From Palsa-147 sp036513895 (lineage in GTDB: Bacteria > Acidobacteriota > Terriglobia > Acidiferrales > UBA7541), in the NCBI GenBank assembly GCA_036513895.1, contig DATBYF010000015.1, positions 1-42,392 on the forward strand: a stretch of 42,392 nucleotides of DNA. Reading direction: 5' to 3'. The notes under the pieces were generated by a model. It did no database searches. It saw only the letters and a list, made by a program, of their open reading frames with translations, and had not been told where the DNA came from. This document shows positions 1 through 9,161 of the stretch, piece by piece. A program made the position numbers and the translations under genes. The first letter of the stretch is position 1. Each line of letters begins with the position of its first letter.

Positions 1-58
1 GTTAAAGCTTGAAACCGAAGAGAACTGGGCGCACGGCGCTCATTTGGGGGAAATGACT

Positions 59-3000
59 ATGAAGAAGATGTCTATGCGATTCGCGATTGCGATCGCTTTA
101 GGGCTTTGCTTGTGTGTGAGCGCGATGCTGCTGGGCTCGCCCGTATCCGCGCAATCTACGTTCGGGTCGATTTCCGGAACCGTCACGGATGCCTCGGGCG
201 CGGCAGTCCCGGACGCGCAGGTCACGCTGACCAGCGTAGCCACGGGTGCGAAGCAGACCGTTAGCACAGGACCAGACGGTCTCTATTCGTTCGTGAACCT
301 ACATCCTGGCCGATATATCATTGAGTCGGAGAAGGCCAGCTTCAAGCACTTCAAGCGCGAAGAGATTGACGTTGATGTCGAACAGAGTGTCCGCATCGAC
401 GTGGCTATGCAGGTCGGCGCGGTCAGCCAGATCGTAGAGGTAACAGGCGAGACCCCCCTACTTCAGCCCACGCAGACGTCGCTTGGCCAAGTCATTGACG
501 AGCAGCAAGTGGATCAAACTCCCCTCAACGGTCGCAACGTGTTCAACCTAATCAGCTTGGCGCCCTCAGTAATCGCGCAAGGTGGTTCTGGCGGCACGCC
601 TGTGGGTCAAAACCCCTTCAGCTGGGGCAACTATCAGGTCGGCGGCTCGTTCGCGAACGAGAGTGCCGAGTACCTTGACGGGCAGCCTCTGAATATCGGC
701 TATATCAATTTGCCGATTATTATCCCCGACCAGGATTCCATTTCCGAATTCAAGGTGCAGTACAACAACCTGGGACCTGAGTGGGGCAAGTTCTCGGGCG
801 GCGTGGTCAATCTGAGCACCAAGGGTGGCTCGAATGATTACCACGGAGAAGCATACGAGTATCTCCGAAATAAAGTTCTGAATTCTAGGGGTTACTTCGC
901 ACCCGTTAATCCTCCCTACGTTCAGAACCAGTTCGGAGGAACTTTCGGCGGGCCGGTAATCAAGAACAAGACGTTCTTTTTCTTTGGATACGACGCCTAC
1001 CGCCAACGGACCGCATCGACGACCACAACAACGGTCCCGACCGTGGATGAGCGCAACGGAGTATTTCCAGCGGATGTTAAGATCTACGATCCGTTGAGCG
1101 TGAGCGCCGCGTGTTCGCCGGTCATTCCCGGCTCCTGCGCCCGCACGCAATTCCCCGGCAACACGATTCCTGCGGGCGAGATCAACCCAGCAGCGGCGCT
1201 GGAGCTCAAGTACATCGGGCTTCCGACGAATTCGGCGGAAATTAACAATTTCACCGTTAACTCCAGCACGGGCGGCAACATCAATCAATACGTCGGCCGC
1301 GTCGATCAAAATCTGACGCCCAATCAACATATTTTTGCGCGATATAACTTCTTCGGTCTGTTGGATTTGCCAACGGATCCGTTCGGAACCGGCCTTTGCG
1401 CCGATCGTTGCTCGGAGACCTACCAGACCAACGCGGCGGCCGTAGATTACACCAATACGATTCGGCCCAACGTCATCCTGGACCTCAACTTCAGCGCGTC
1501 GCGGTTCCACTATCTGCGGTCGCCGAAGAACTCGGGTTTTGACCTGACGCAGTATGGCTGGCCGGCGGCTTATAACGACGAAGTTCCGACGGCAGCCCGC
1601 TCGCCATTCACTCCCTGTTTTAACGGCCTGGACCAGACGGTCACGTGTTCTCAAGGCCAGAGCTTCATCACCGACCACAATACGCAGTTCAATTTCTCGC
1701 CGAACCTGACTTGGATTAAGGGACATCACACGTGGAAATTCGGCGGACAACTCGAAGAAGGCTTCGACAACTACGCGCAGACAAATATTGCCAGCGGCGC
1801 TTTTTCATTCAACGGCGGCTGGACTGCGGACGATGCTCTTAGCCCGATGGCGGGCACCGGCTCCCCGTTTGCCGATTTCCTGCTGGGATACGGACAAAAC
1901 CAGTCGAGCGTCTACAACCATAACTTCGGTGAGGCCCAAATTCCGGCCTTGGTTGCCGGCAAGCAGACATATCGAGGGTTCTACTTCGGTGATACTTGGA
2001 GAATATCGCAGAAGCTGACTATCAACTATGGTCTCCGCTACGAACTGCCGGGAACCTGGTCGGAGCGCCACAACTGGATGACTTACTGGGATCCGAGCGC
2101 AGTCAACCAGACGGTCGGTGGATGCCCGAACGGGAACGGCAATTGTCCGGGCGACGTTTACCTGGTTGGCAACGGAGTCAATCCGACGCGGAACAACCTA
2201 CCGCTCCGGAAAACCGATTTCTCGCCCCGGTTGGGAATCGCTTATAGCCCTGACCAAAAGACAGTGGTTCGCGCGGGTTACGGCATTTTCTTTGTGCCGA
2301 ACTACGTTTCCTTCGGTCTGAACCCAAACAATGACTCGATCAACGACGCCACGACGCTGTGGGTTGCAACCACAAACGGCGGAATTTCTCCCAACAGCAC
2401 CCTAACGGCGACAAACTGCACTTACGTTCCCGGCACGCTTACTTGCCCGACGAACGGTCCGTTCGGACCCACGCTCACCACGCCACTCGGACGGGGTAAC
2501 GCGTCCGCGTTCGACGCCGGCACGAATATCACCGAAGCGCCCTACACAAACCAAAAGACTGCCTACATTCAGCAGTGGAATCTCGATATTCAACGCGAAC
2601 TGCCCCTGGGAATTTTCTTAGACGTTGCCTACGCAGGTTCGAAGGGCACCCATTTGGAGCAGTACTCGACGAACGTCGACCAGATTCCGGATTCCGCGTT
2701 GTCTCAACAGGGCGCTCTGATTGCGCAAATTCCCAACCCGTTCAGCGGCATCACAACCGTCAGCCCTTTGAATCCAACCACCAATCCCACAGTCAATGCG
2801 GGACAACTGCTCCGCCCCTATCCCGAGTATGCGGGTGTTAGCTTGGCAGGATACGGCTGCTGCGAGAGCATTTACCACTCGGCACAGGTCACGCTAACGA
2901 AGCGCTTCCACGAAGGCGGCACGATTCTTGCGGCCTATACCAATGCCAAACTCATCAGCAACACGGACACTCTGACGAGCTGGCTTGAGACGGGCGTCGG

Positions 3001-3631
3001 CCAAGTGCAGGACTGGGACAATCTAAGAGGCGAACGCTCGCTCTCGTCGCAGGACGTGTCACAGCGGCTCGTCGTCAGCTATGTTTACGACCTGCCCTTT
3101 GGCCACGGCAAGAGGTATCTCGGCGGCACCTCGGGCGTGATGGGTAGAGTAGTTTCCGGTTGGGGCGTTAATGGAGTTACCACATTCCAGAAGGGGTTCC
3201 CCCTGCCAATTACGTACGGCGGCTCGACCCCGCTATCGTCTGCGGGTTTTGGAATCGGTACGTTGCGGCCGAACGTGACACCGGGATGCGATAAGGGCAC
3301 TGGACATGTCGCAGTACCGGGCGGCATCGCATGGTTCAACGGATCTTGCTTCTCGGCTCCTGCGGACTGGGGATTTGGCGACGAACCACGCGTCGACCCA
3401 ACTCTCCGCGGTGAAGGCATCAACAACTGGGATATGGCGGTCTTCAAGGACACGAACTTCGGTCCGGACAACAGGTATGGAATAGAGTTCCGGACGGAAT
3501 TCTTCAACACGTTCAATCGCGTCCAATTTGGTCCTCCTAACACCAGTTGCTGCTCGGCTCCGTTTGGAATCACGAGCAGCCAGTTGAACAATCCGCGGTT
3601 GATTCAGTTTGGTCTGAAGTTCCTGTTCTAA
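59..3631 (+). CDS. Oar-like TonB-dependent receptor with carboxypeptidase-regulatory-like N-terminal domain
   Basis: An outer-membrane beta-barrel for energised uptake of a large substrate, probably an oligosaccharide judging by the neighbours. About 1190 residues, typical of the very large acidobacterial receptors. A signal peptide ends near SAQS (about residue 32). A CarboxypepD_reg-like beta-sandwich follows (about 35-120; GTVTDASGAAVPDAQVTL, then a DGLYSF turn). The plug comes next (LNGRNVFNLISLAPSV) and the long barrel ends in LKFLF, with the terminal aromatic residue expected for Bam-dependent insertion. In-frame starts exist at TTG 44, ATG 53 and ATG 59. I chose 59 because the GGGGG at 46-50 then sits 8 nt upstream and the product begins with a good signal peptide (MKKMSMRF). 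Oar-like family assignment is strong; substrate is not determinable. Confidence 0.9.
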   Translation: MKKMSMRFAIAIALGLCLCVSAMLLGSPVSAQSTFGSISGTVTDASGAAVPDAQVTLTSVATGAKQTVSTGPDGLYSFVNLHPGRYIIESEKASFKHFKREEIDVDVEQSVRIDVAMQVGAVSQIVEVTGETPLLQPTQTSLGQVIDEQQVDQTPLNGRNVFNLISLAPSVIAQGGSGGTPVGQNPFSWGNYQVGGSFANESAEYLDGQPLNIGYINLPIIIPDQDSISEFKVQYNNLGPEWGKFSGGVVNLSTKGGSNDYHGEAYEYLRNKVLNSRGYFAPVNPPYVQNQFGGTFGGPVIKNKTFFFFGYDAYRQRTASTTTTTVPTVDERNGVFPADVKIYDPLSVSAACSPVIPGSCARTQFPGNTIPAGEINPAAALELKYIGLPTNSAEINNFTVNSSTGGNINQYVGRVDQNLTPNQHIFARYNFFGLLDLPTDPFGTGLCADRCSETYQTNAAAVDYTNTIRPNVILDLNFSASRFHYLRSPKNSGFDLTQYGWPAAYNDEVPTAARSPFTPCFNGLDQTVTCSQGQSFITDHNTQFNFSPNLTWIKGHHTWKFGGQLEEGFDNYAQTNIASGAFSFNGGWTADDALSPMAGTGSPFADFLLGYGQNQSSVYNHNFGEAQIPALVAGKQTYRGFYFGDTWRISQKLTINYGLRYELPGTWSERHNWMTYWDPSAVNQTVGGCPNGNGNCPGDVYLVGNGVNPTRNNLPLRKTDFSPRLGIAYSPDQKTVVRAGYGIFFVPNYVSFGLNPNNDSINDATTLWVATTNGGISPNSTLTATNCTYVPGTLTCPTNGPFGPTLTTPLGRGNASAFDAGTNITEAPYTNQKTAYIQQWNLDIQRELPLGIFLDVAYAGSKGTHLEQYSTNVDQIPDSALSQQGALIAQIPNPFSGITTVSPLNPTTNPTVNAGQLLRPYPEYAGVSLAGYGCCESIYHSAQVTLTKRFHEGGTILAAYTNAKLISNTDTLTSWLETGVGQVQDWDNLRGERSLSSQDVSQRLVVSYVYDLPFGHGKRYLGGTSGVMGRVVSGWGVNGVTTFQKGFPLPITYGGSTPLSSAGFGIGTLRPNVTPGCDKGTGHVAVPGGIAWFNGSCFSAPADWGFGDEPRVDPTLRGEGINNWDMAVFKDTNFGPDNRYGIEFRTEFFNTFNRVQFGPPNTSCCSAPFGITSSQLNNPRLIQFGLKFLF

Positions 3632-3641
3632 CGTTTGATCG

Positions 3642-3681
3642 AAAAAGGGTGGATGCCTCTCAAGGCATCCACCCTTTTTTT
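3642..3681 (+). terminator. Rho-independent terminator after the TonB-dependent receptor
   Basis: A perfect 17-bp inverted repeat (arms 3642-3658 and 3663-3679, core GGGTGGATGCCT) with a 4-nt CTCA loop. The left arm starts with five A and the right arm ends in a run of T, so it can act on both strands. It lies 11 bp after the receptor stop codon and separates the receptor transcript from the CRTAC1-TPR-GH3 unit. Confidence 0.95.
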
Positions 3682-3805
3682 ATTTCAAGGATCCCCGGAG
3701 AGGCCTGGAACGAGCCGGAAGCTCATCCGCCGTTTCCTAATTTCGCCCTATCCCGTGAGTTCTGATAATCTTGCCATCGCCATATTTAAGCCCGCACAGA
3801 ACTGA

Positions 3806-5440
3806 ATGAGCCGCCGAATTACACGACGCAATTTCATCGAGACGCTAGCCGCCATGGGTTTGGCCCTGCCGGAATTTGATGTGAAACATCCGCGCGGACT
3901 CGATTTCCGGCATGTTAATTCACCAACTCCGCAGAAGTACCTCATCGAGACAATGGGTGGCGGTGTGGCCCTCCTCGACTACAATAACGACGGCTTGCTC
4001 GATATTTTCCTGGTCAACAGCGGCCAGCTCGCCAATCCCATGCGGACGCCTGAGACGTTCGACCGCCACGATCCGCGCAATTGGAATCGTCTTTATCGCC
4101 AGAATGCGGACGGCAGCTTCACGGATGTCACCAAGGATGCAGGCCTAACCAACGCCGGCGATGGTAATTACGGAATGGGCGTGGCAGTCGGTGACTACGA
4201 CAATGACGGCTTCCCCGATCTCTACGTGACGAACTACGGGAAAAACATCCTCTATCACAACAACGGCGACGGCACTTTCACCGACGTCACGGCCAAGGCG
4301 GGCGTGGCGGCGGGAGGATGGAGCTGCTCGGCGGGATTCTTCGATTACGACAACGATGGCCACCTCGATCTTTTCGTCACGCGGTATATGGAATGGGATA
4401 CGCAGCACAGCAAGATCTGCGGCAACGAATGGCACACGTACTGCCCGCCCGCGACATTCCCGGCAACCACGAGCATTCTCTATCGCAATCGCGGCGATGG
4501 CACATTCGAAGACGTCAGCCAGCATTCCGGCATTGCCTCGAGCAAGGGGCGCGCGCTAGGCGTCTCCTTCGCTGACTATGACGACGACGGATTCACCGAT
4601 ATTTTCGTGTCCAACGACGGGATGCGGCAGTTTCTCTTCCACAATAATGGCAATGGGACATTTACTGAGCGTGGACTCGAGGCAGGCGCCGCCCTGACTG
4701 CCGATGGTAAGCCGATATCGGGCATGGGCACCGTCTTTCAGGATTATGACAATGATGGCCGCCCCGATATCTTGGTCACGGTATTGCCGCGCGAGGTTTA
4801 TGCCCTTTTTCACAATGAGGGCGACGGGACTTTTTCTTACCGCAGCCTGGAAGCCGGATTAGGAGCGCTGACGGCAACGAGTTCTGGCTGGGGAGTAGGG
4901 CTCGAGGATTTCGACAACGATGGGTGGAAGGATCTCTTCGTCGCGCAGAGCCATGTGCTCGACAATGTGGAAGCGATTGACGCCATGCTTCACTATAAAG
5001 AAACTCCGCTGTTTGCGCTCAACCACCAGGGCCGCTTCGAACGCGCGGATTCAGGCGTGGCGACGCCGCTGGCAGGACGCGGCGCTGCATTCGGCGATTT
5101 GAATAACGATGGCTGGATGGATGCGGTCGTCACCTCGCTCGGAGGCGAGCCGCTGGTGCTGATGAATCACGGCGGAACTGCGAACTGGCTGACGATTTCT
5201 TTGCGCGGCACCCACAGCAATCGTGACGGCCTGGGCGCTCGAGTGAAGGTCAACGGCCAGGTGCGATTTGCGACCACCGCTGGAAGCTATATTTCCGCGA
5301 GCGACAAGCGACTGCATTTCGGCCTCGGTGACGCCAAATTGGCAACCGCCGAAATCCGCTGGCCCTCCGGCGTGAATCAAGTGCTCGAAAACATCAAGGC
5401 CAATCAATTTCTCGAAGTTCGCGAGCCGGAAAAGCGATGA
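3806..5440 (+). CDS. CRTAC1 family protein: FG-GAP/VCBS repeats plus ASPIC/UnbV C-terminal domain
   Basis: A predicted exported beta-propeller of 544 residues. The N-terminus (SRRITRRNFIETLAAMGLAL) resembles a short Tat signal. Seven Ca-binding loops of the D-x-[DN]-x-DG-x-x-D type are visible, for example DYNNDGLLD near residue 58, then DYDNDGFPD, DYDNDGHLD, DYDDDGFTD, DYDNDGRPD, DFDNDGWKD and DLNNDGWMD. The C-terminus (about 470-540; GLGARVKV, ASDKRLHFGLG, IRWPSG) is the ASPIC/UnbV domain. The family is abundant in Acidobacteriota and Planctomycetes and usually sits beside TPR proteins and TonB receptors, as here. Its biochemical function is not established; glycan or protein binding is inference. 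The stop overlaps the next start (ATGA at 5437). Confidence 0.9.
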   Translation: MSRRITRRNFIETLAAMGLALPEFDVKHPRGLDFRHVNSPTPQKYLIETMGGGVALLDYNNDGLLDIFLVNSGQLANPMRTPETFDRHDPRNWNRLYRQNADGSFTDVTKDAGLTNAGDGNYGMGVAVGDYDNDGFPDLYVTNYGKNILYHNNGDGTFTDVTAKAGVAAGGWSCSAGFFDYDNDGHLDLFVTRYMEWDTQHSKICGNEWHTYCPPATFPATTSILYRNRGDGTFEDVSQHSGIASSKGRALGVSFADYDDDGFTDIFVSNDGMRQFLFHNNGNGTFTERGLEAGAALTADGKPISGMGTVFQDYDNDGRPDILVTVLPREVYALFHNEGDGTFSYRSLEAGLGALTATSSGWGVGLEDFDNDGWKDLFVAQSHVLDNVEAIDAMLHYKETPLFALNHQGRFERADSGVATPLAGRGAAFGDLNNDGWMDAVVTSLGGEPLVLMNHGGTANWLTISLRGTHSNRDGLGARVKVNGQVRFATTAGSYISASDKRLHFGLGDAKLATAEIRWPSGVNQVLENIKANQFLEVREPEKR

Positions 5441-6507
5441 TAAGCGCGGTGCTGCTCGGCTGGATTACGGTGCAGACTGCCACATCGCCAGGCCTTGAGC
5501 ATTTACGCGCCGGCATGGATGCGGAGAAAAGTGGCCATCCGGACGCTGCCATCGTGGAGTTTAAAAAAGCCGGCGAGCTCGACCCCAAACTAGCCGCCGC
5601 GTTTGTTGATTTGGGTGCCGTGTTGATCGAAAAGCGCGATTACGCGGCAGCGATTCCGCCGCTCAAACATGCGCTCGAACTCGATCCGAATCTCGAAGGC
5701 ACTCAGCGGCTGATCGGTTATGCCCTCCTCGCGCAGGGATATGCGACAGAAGCGATTCCGCACCTCGAGAAAGCCCACGAGGACGACGTGCTTGGGATCG
5801 CGTTATACGAAGCTGGGCGATTGCAGGAAGCCTCGAACGTTCTGCAGAAGGCCGTGGCAAGAAATCCGAACGATCCTGAATTGCTGTATTACTATGGCCG
5901 AGTTTCGGGTCTTCTCTCCAAGCAGGTTTTCGACGAATTGGAAGCTCGCTTCCCGGACTCGGCGCGCTCCCACGAAATGATGGCGCAAGATTACGCGGCG
6001 TTGCGCGACGTGCCCGCTGCGGAACATGAATTTCTTGAGGCGCTTCGGTTGCGCCCGCAAACGGCTGGGCTTCATCTGGAACTCGGGGAACTTTATGCCC
6101 GCGCGCAAGATTGGAACAAAGCCGTGGAGCAATTCCGGCTGGAAACCGAGTTGCAACCGGGCAGCGCAGAGGCTTTTTACCGGTTAGGTGAGTCACTTCT
6201 GCAACTCGGTAAATTCAACGATGCGCGCGGGGCGCTGGTTCATTCCGATGAGTTGAAATCGGAGATGCCCGAAACTTTGTATATGTTGGGGAAGGCGGCG
6301 GCAGCTACGGGAGACAATCCCTTGGCTCAGAAGTCTTGGACGCACGTATTAAAGCTGGAGAACGACACACAACTGGCCGCACAAGCGCATTTTGGCTTGG
6401 CGGGGATTTACCGCAAGCAGGGGAAAACTGCGGATGCGGACCGCGAGATGGAGCAATTCCGCAAACTGCAGGGCAATACGGGCCAGGAAGATCAATCGCC
6501 GAAATGA
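5437..6507 (+). CDS. Tetratricopeptide-repeat protein, partner of the CRTAC1 protein
   Basis: A 356-residue protein made almost entirely of about nine TPR helix pairs from residue 20 to the end, with recurrent A-x-x-x-[FY]-x-x-[AG]-[LE]-x-L-x-P spacing (for example FKKAGELDPK, LKHALELDPN, FLEALRLRPQ). The first 16 residues are hydrophobic (MISAVLLGWITVQTAT) and may be a weak signal peptide or anchor. Its ATG overlaps the CRTAC1 stop codon as ATGA, so the two are probably translationally coupled and expressed together. TPR arrays are protein-interaction scaffolds; the partner is unknown, and the CRTAC1 propeller is the natural candidate. Confidence 0.88.
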   Translation: MISAVLLGWITVQTATSPGLEHLRAGMDAEKSGHPDAAIVEFKKAGELDPKLAAAFVDLGAVLIEKRDYAAAIPPLKHALELDPNLEGTQRLIGYALLAQGYATEAIPHLEKAHEDDVLGIALYEAGRLQEASNVLQKAVARNPNDPELLYYYGRVSGLLSKQVFDELEARFPDSARSHEMMAQDYAALRDVPAAEHEFLEALRLRPQTAGLHLELGELYARAQDWNKAVEQFRLETELQPGSAEAFYRLGESLLQLGKFNDARGALVHSDELKSEMPETLYMLGKAAAATGDNPLAQKSWTHVLKLENDTQLAAQAHFGLAGIYRKQGKTADADREMEQFRKLQGNTGQEDQSPK

Positions 6508-6529
6508 CAGTTCTGGAGAGGAATCCTTC

Positions 6530-9127
6530 ATGTCAATGCCGAGAGTAATTGCGTCTCGCCTGCTGAGCAGTCGTCTGGCGCGAGGAGTCGCTGCGGCGTT
6601 CGCAGTGTTGTTTCTCGCGGTCGCCAGCGGAGTCATCCTGTACGCCAATCAGGCTCCGAGTGGTTCCGACCAGCGCATCGAAGCGATTCTCGGCCGCATG
6701 ACGATCGAAGAAAAAGTCGACATGATCGGCGGCGTTGAAGATCTCAATATCCGCGCCTTCCCGGATGTCGGCATACCTCGCCTGAAAATGGCGGACGGCC
6801 CGTTGGGCGTACGGCACTATGGCCCGGCAACCGCTATGGCTGGCGGAATTTCAATGGCTGCGTCGTGGGACCCTTCGCTCGCGGAGAAGATCGGAAAGGA
6901 AATAGGGAGAGATGCCCGCGCGAAGGGCGTGAACTTCATGCTCGGGCCCGGCGTCAATATCTATCGCGCGCCCATGAACGGCCGCAACTTCGAATACATG
7001 GGCGAAGATCCCTATTTGGCTGGTCGAATAGCCGTCGGCTACATCCGTGGTATGCAGGGAGAAGGCGTTAGCGCCACGGTCAAGCATTTCATCGGAAATA
7101 ATTCCGAATTCGATCGCCACAATACCGATTCGATCATTGATGAGCGCACGATGCGCGAAATTTATCTCCCCGCTTTCGAAGCCGCCGTAAAAGAGGCGCA
7201 CGTGGGCTCGGTGATGGATTCTTACAATCTGACAAACGGCAGCCACATGACCCAGAACGCGCATTTGAATATCGAGATTCTCAAGAAAGAATGGGGATTC
7301 AACGGCATTTTGATGTCCGACTGGACTTCGACTTACGACGCAGTCGCGGCTGCGAACGGCGGACTCGATCTCGAGATGCCCTCCGGGCTGTACTTGAATC
7401 GCGACAAACTTCTTCCGGCCATTCAACAAGGTCTCGTTTCCGTCGCCACGATTGACGACAAGGTTCGCCGCATTCTACGCACCGCCATGCAATTCCGCTG
7501 GCTGGATGGCGATCAGACCGATTTGTCCATTCCGCGCTACAACCGCGAAGGTGACCGCGTCGCGCTGGAAGCTGCGCGAGAAGGAGCGGTGCTGCTGAAG
7601 AATGACGGCAATTTGCTGCCGCTCAGTAAGGAACGAATCAAATCAGTTTTAGTCGTCGGCCCTGACGCTTACCCGGCGGTACCGGTTGGCGGCGGCAGCG
7701 CTCAAGTCGTCCCTTTCGAGGAAGTCAGCTTCCTGCAGGGCATCAGCGACTATCTCGGAGACAGTGCGAAAGTTTTCTACAGTCCTGGCTTGCCAACGAC
7801 GAGCGAGTTGGCTGCCGCGACATCATTCTCTACCGCTGCGTCGGCAGGAACGCCGGGACTCATGGCCGAGTATTTCACCAACGAAGATTTGCAGGGTACG
7901 CCGTTCCTCACACGTACCGAGCCACACGTTGATTTCGGCCCAGCCGCCAAGATGCATATCCCGGATCAGACGCTTTCATCGCGGTGGACGGGCTATTATT
8001 CGCCTGCGTCACCCGGGAAATACGAGGTCTTTGTGTCGACCACCGGCGAGGACGGCGGCCATTATCGTTTGTATGTCGACGACAAACTTATCCTCGATAA
8101 CTGGAATGACTCCAGAGAATTATTAGGCTCTGTGACGCTCTCTTTCGACTCGACTCCACATAAAGTTGTTCTGGAGAAGCGGGGTCATTCGCAATGGCGC
8201 GGCGGCTATTTCCGCATGGGAATCGTGTCTCAGCGTTCTTACGTCCTCGAGGACGCGAAGAAACTGGCAGCCACGGCTGATGTAGTTGTGGTCGCGGCGG
8301 GTTTTGATCCGCACTCCGAAAGCGAAGGAGGCGATCGCACGTTTCATCTGCCGGTCGGGCAGGATGAATTGATTCGTGAAATGGCGGCTTCCAATAAGAA
8401 CACGATCGTGCTGCTTACCTCTGGCGGCGGCGTTGACATGAACGAATGGATTGATCATGTTCCTGCGCTATTGGAGGACTGGTATCCCGGGCAGGAAGGC
8501 GGCAGGGCTGCGGCTGAAATCTTGTTCGGCGCGGTGAATCCGTCCGGCCGTCTGCCGGCCACATTTGAACGCCGGTGGGAGGATAATCCGGTTCACGATA
8601 ATTACTACCCGGCCGAGGGAACCAATCGCGTTGTGTACAAAGAAGGAGTCTTCGTCGGCTACCGAGGTTACGAGCACAATGGCACGAAACCGCTTTATCC
8701 GTTTGGTTTCGGGCTCTCATACACTACATTCCGGTATGGCAATTTGGTCGTCAAGCCTGCCGATCACCAGATGCGCGCTGACACGCTGTCGGCACCGCTA
8801 TTTCAGGTCTCGTTCGACGTCACCAATACCGGCACGCGTGCGGGCGCGGATGTAGCTCAGGTTTACGTGGGTGACACGCACTCGAAAGTGCCGCGTCCAG
8901 CGAAGGAATTGAAAGGATTCGCGCGGGTTGACCTTAAACCCGGCGAAACGAAAACTTCGACGGTGACGCTCGACGCCCGCGCCTTTTCATACTATGACGC
9001 CGACGCGAAGCAGTGGCGTGCCGATCCGGGGGACTTTCAGATTCTGGTTGGGCGTTCCAGCCAGGAAATTGCGTTGCACGGCAGCGTCACGCTGTCCGCG
9101 GCAGATTCGGCTCTGGCGAATAAATAA
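6530..9127 (+). CDS. GH3 beta-glucosidase with inserted PA14 domain and FnIII-like C-terminus
   Basis: An exported exo-beta-glycosidase of 865 residues. The start at ATG 6530 is fixed by a strong GGAGAGGA Shine-Dalgarno; an open frame reaching back to 6392 overlaps the TPR gene and is not credible. An N-terminal signal or anchor (LARGVAAAFAVLFLAVASG) is followed by the GH3 barrel (about 40-330) with KHFIGNN and the nucleophile in MSDW (Asp264). The alpha/beta C-terminal domain starts near 365 and is interrupted by a PA14 domain (about 440-565; AEYFTNEDL, RWTGYYSP, GGHYRLYVDD). It resumes with the probable acid/base motif SESEGGDR. An FnIII-like domain closes the protein (about 755-855). GH3-PA14 enzymes cleave beta-glucosides or related beta-linked oligosaccharides; specificity cannot be read from sequence. 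Confidence 0.93.
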   Translation: MSMPRVIASRLLSSRLARGVAAAFAVLFLAVASGVILYANQAPSGSDQRIEAILGRMTIEEKVDMIGGVEDLNIRAFPDVGIPRLKMADGPLGVRHYGPATAMAGGISMAASWDPSLAEKIGKEIGRDARAKGVNFMLGPGVNIYRAPMNGRNFEYMGEDPYLAGRIAVGYIRGMQGEGVSATVKHFIGNNSEFDRHNTDSIIDERTMREIYLPAFEAAVKEAHVGSVMDSYNLTNGSHMTQNAHLNIEILKKEWGFNGILMSDWTSTYDAVAAANGGLDLEMPSGLYLNRDKLLPAIQQGLVSVATIDDKVRRILRTAMQFRWLDGDQTDLSIPRYNREGDRVALEAAREGAVLLKNDGNLLPLSKERIKSVLVVGPDAYPAVPVGGGSAQVVPFEEVSFLQGISDYLGDSAKVFYSPGLPTTSELAAATSFSTAASAGTPGLMAEYFTNEDLQGTPFLTRTEPHVDFGPAAKMHIPDQTLSSRWTGYYSPASPGKYEVFVSTTGEDGGHYRLYVDDKLILDNWNDSRELLGSVTLSFDSTPHKVVLEKRGHSQWRGGYFRMGIVSQRSYVLEDAKKLAATADVVVVAAGFDPHSESEGGDRTFHLPVGQDELIREMAASNKNTIVLLTSGGGVDMNEWIDHVPALLEDWYPGQEGGRAAAEILFGAVNPSGRLPATFERRWEDNPVHDNYYPAEGTNRVVYKEGVFVGYRGYEHNGTKPLYPFGFGLSYTTFRYGNLVVKPADHQMRADTLSAPLFQVSFDVTNTGTRAGADVAQVYVGDTHSKVPRPAKELKGFARVDLKPGETKTSTVTLDARAFSYYDADAKQWRADPGDFQILVGRSSQEIALHGSVTLSAADSALANK

Positions 9128-9161
9128 TTGTAATCCTGTTGGACTGCCGGCGCGTTGAGTC

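Noticed and set aside
566..1750. 394-codon open frame on the - strand inside the TonB receptor gene
   Set aside because: Arg/Val-rich antisense shadow with no domain, inside a clear receptor gene.
6392..6529. N-terminal extension of the GH3 enzyme
   Set aside because: It overlaps the TPR gene, has no Shine-Dalgarno and is not signal-peptide-like; ATG 6530 has GGAGAGGA and a good signal.
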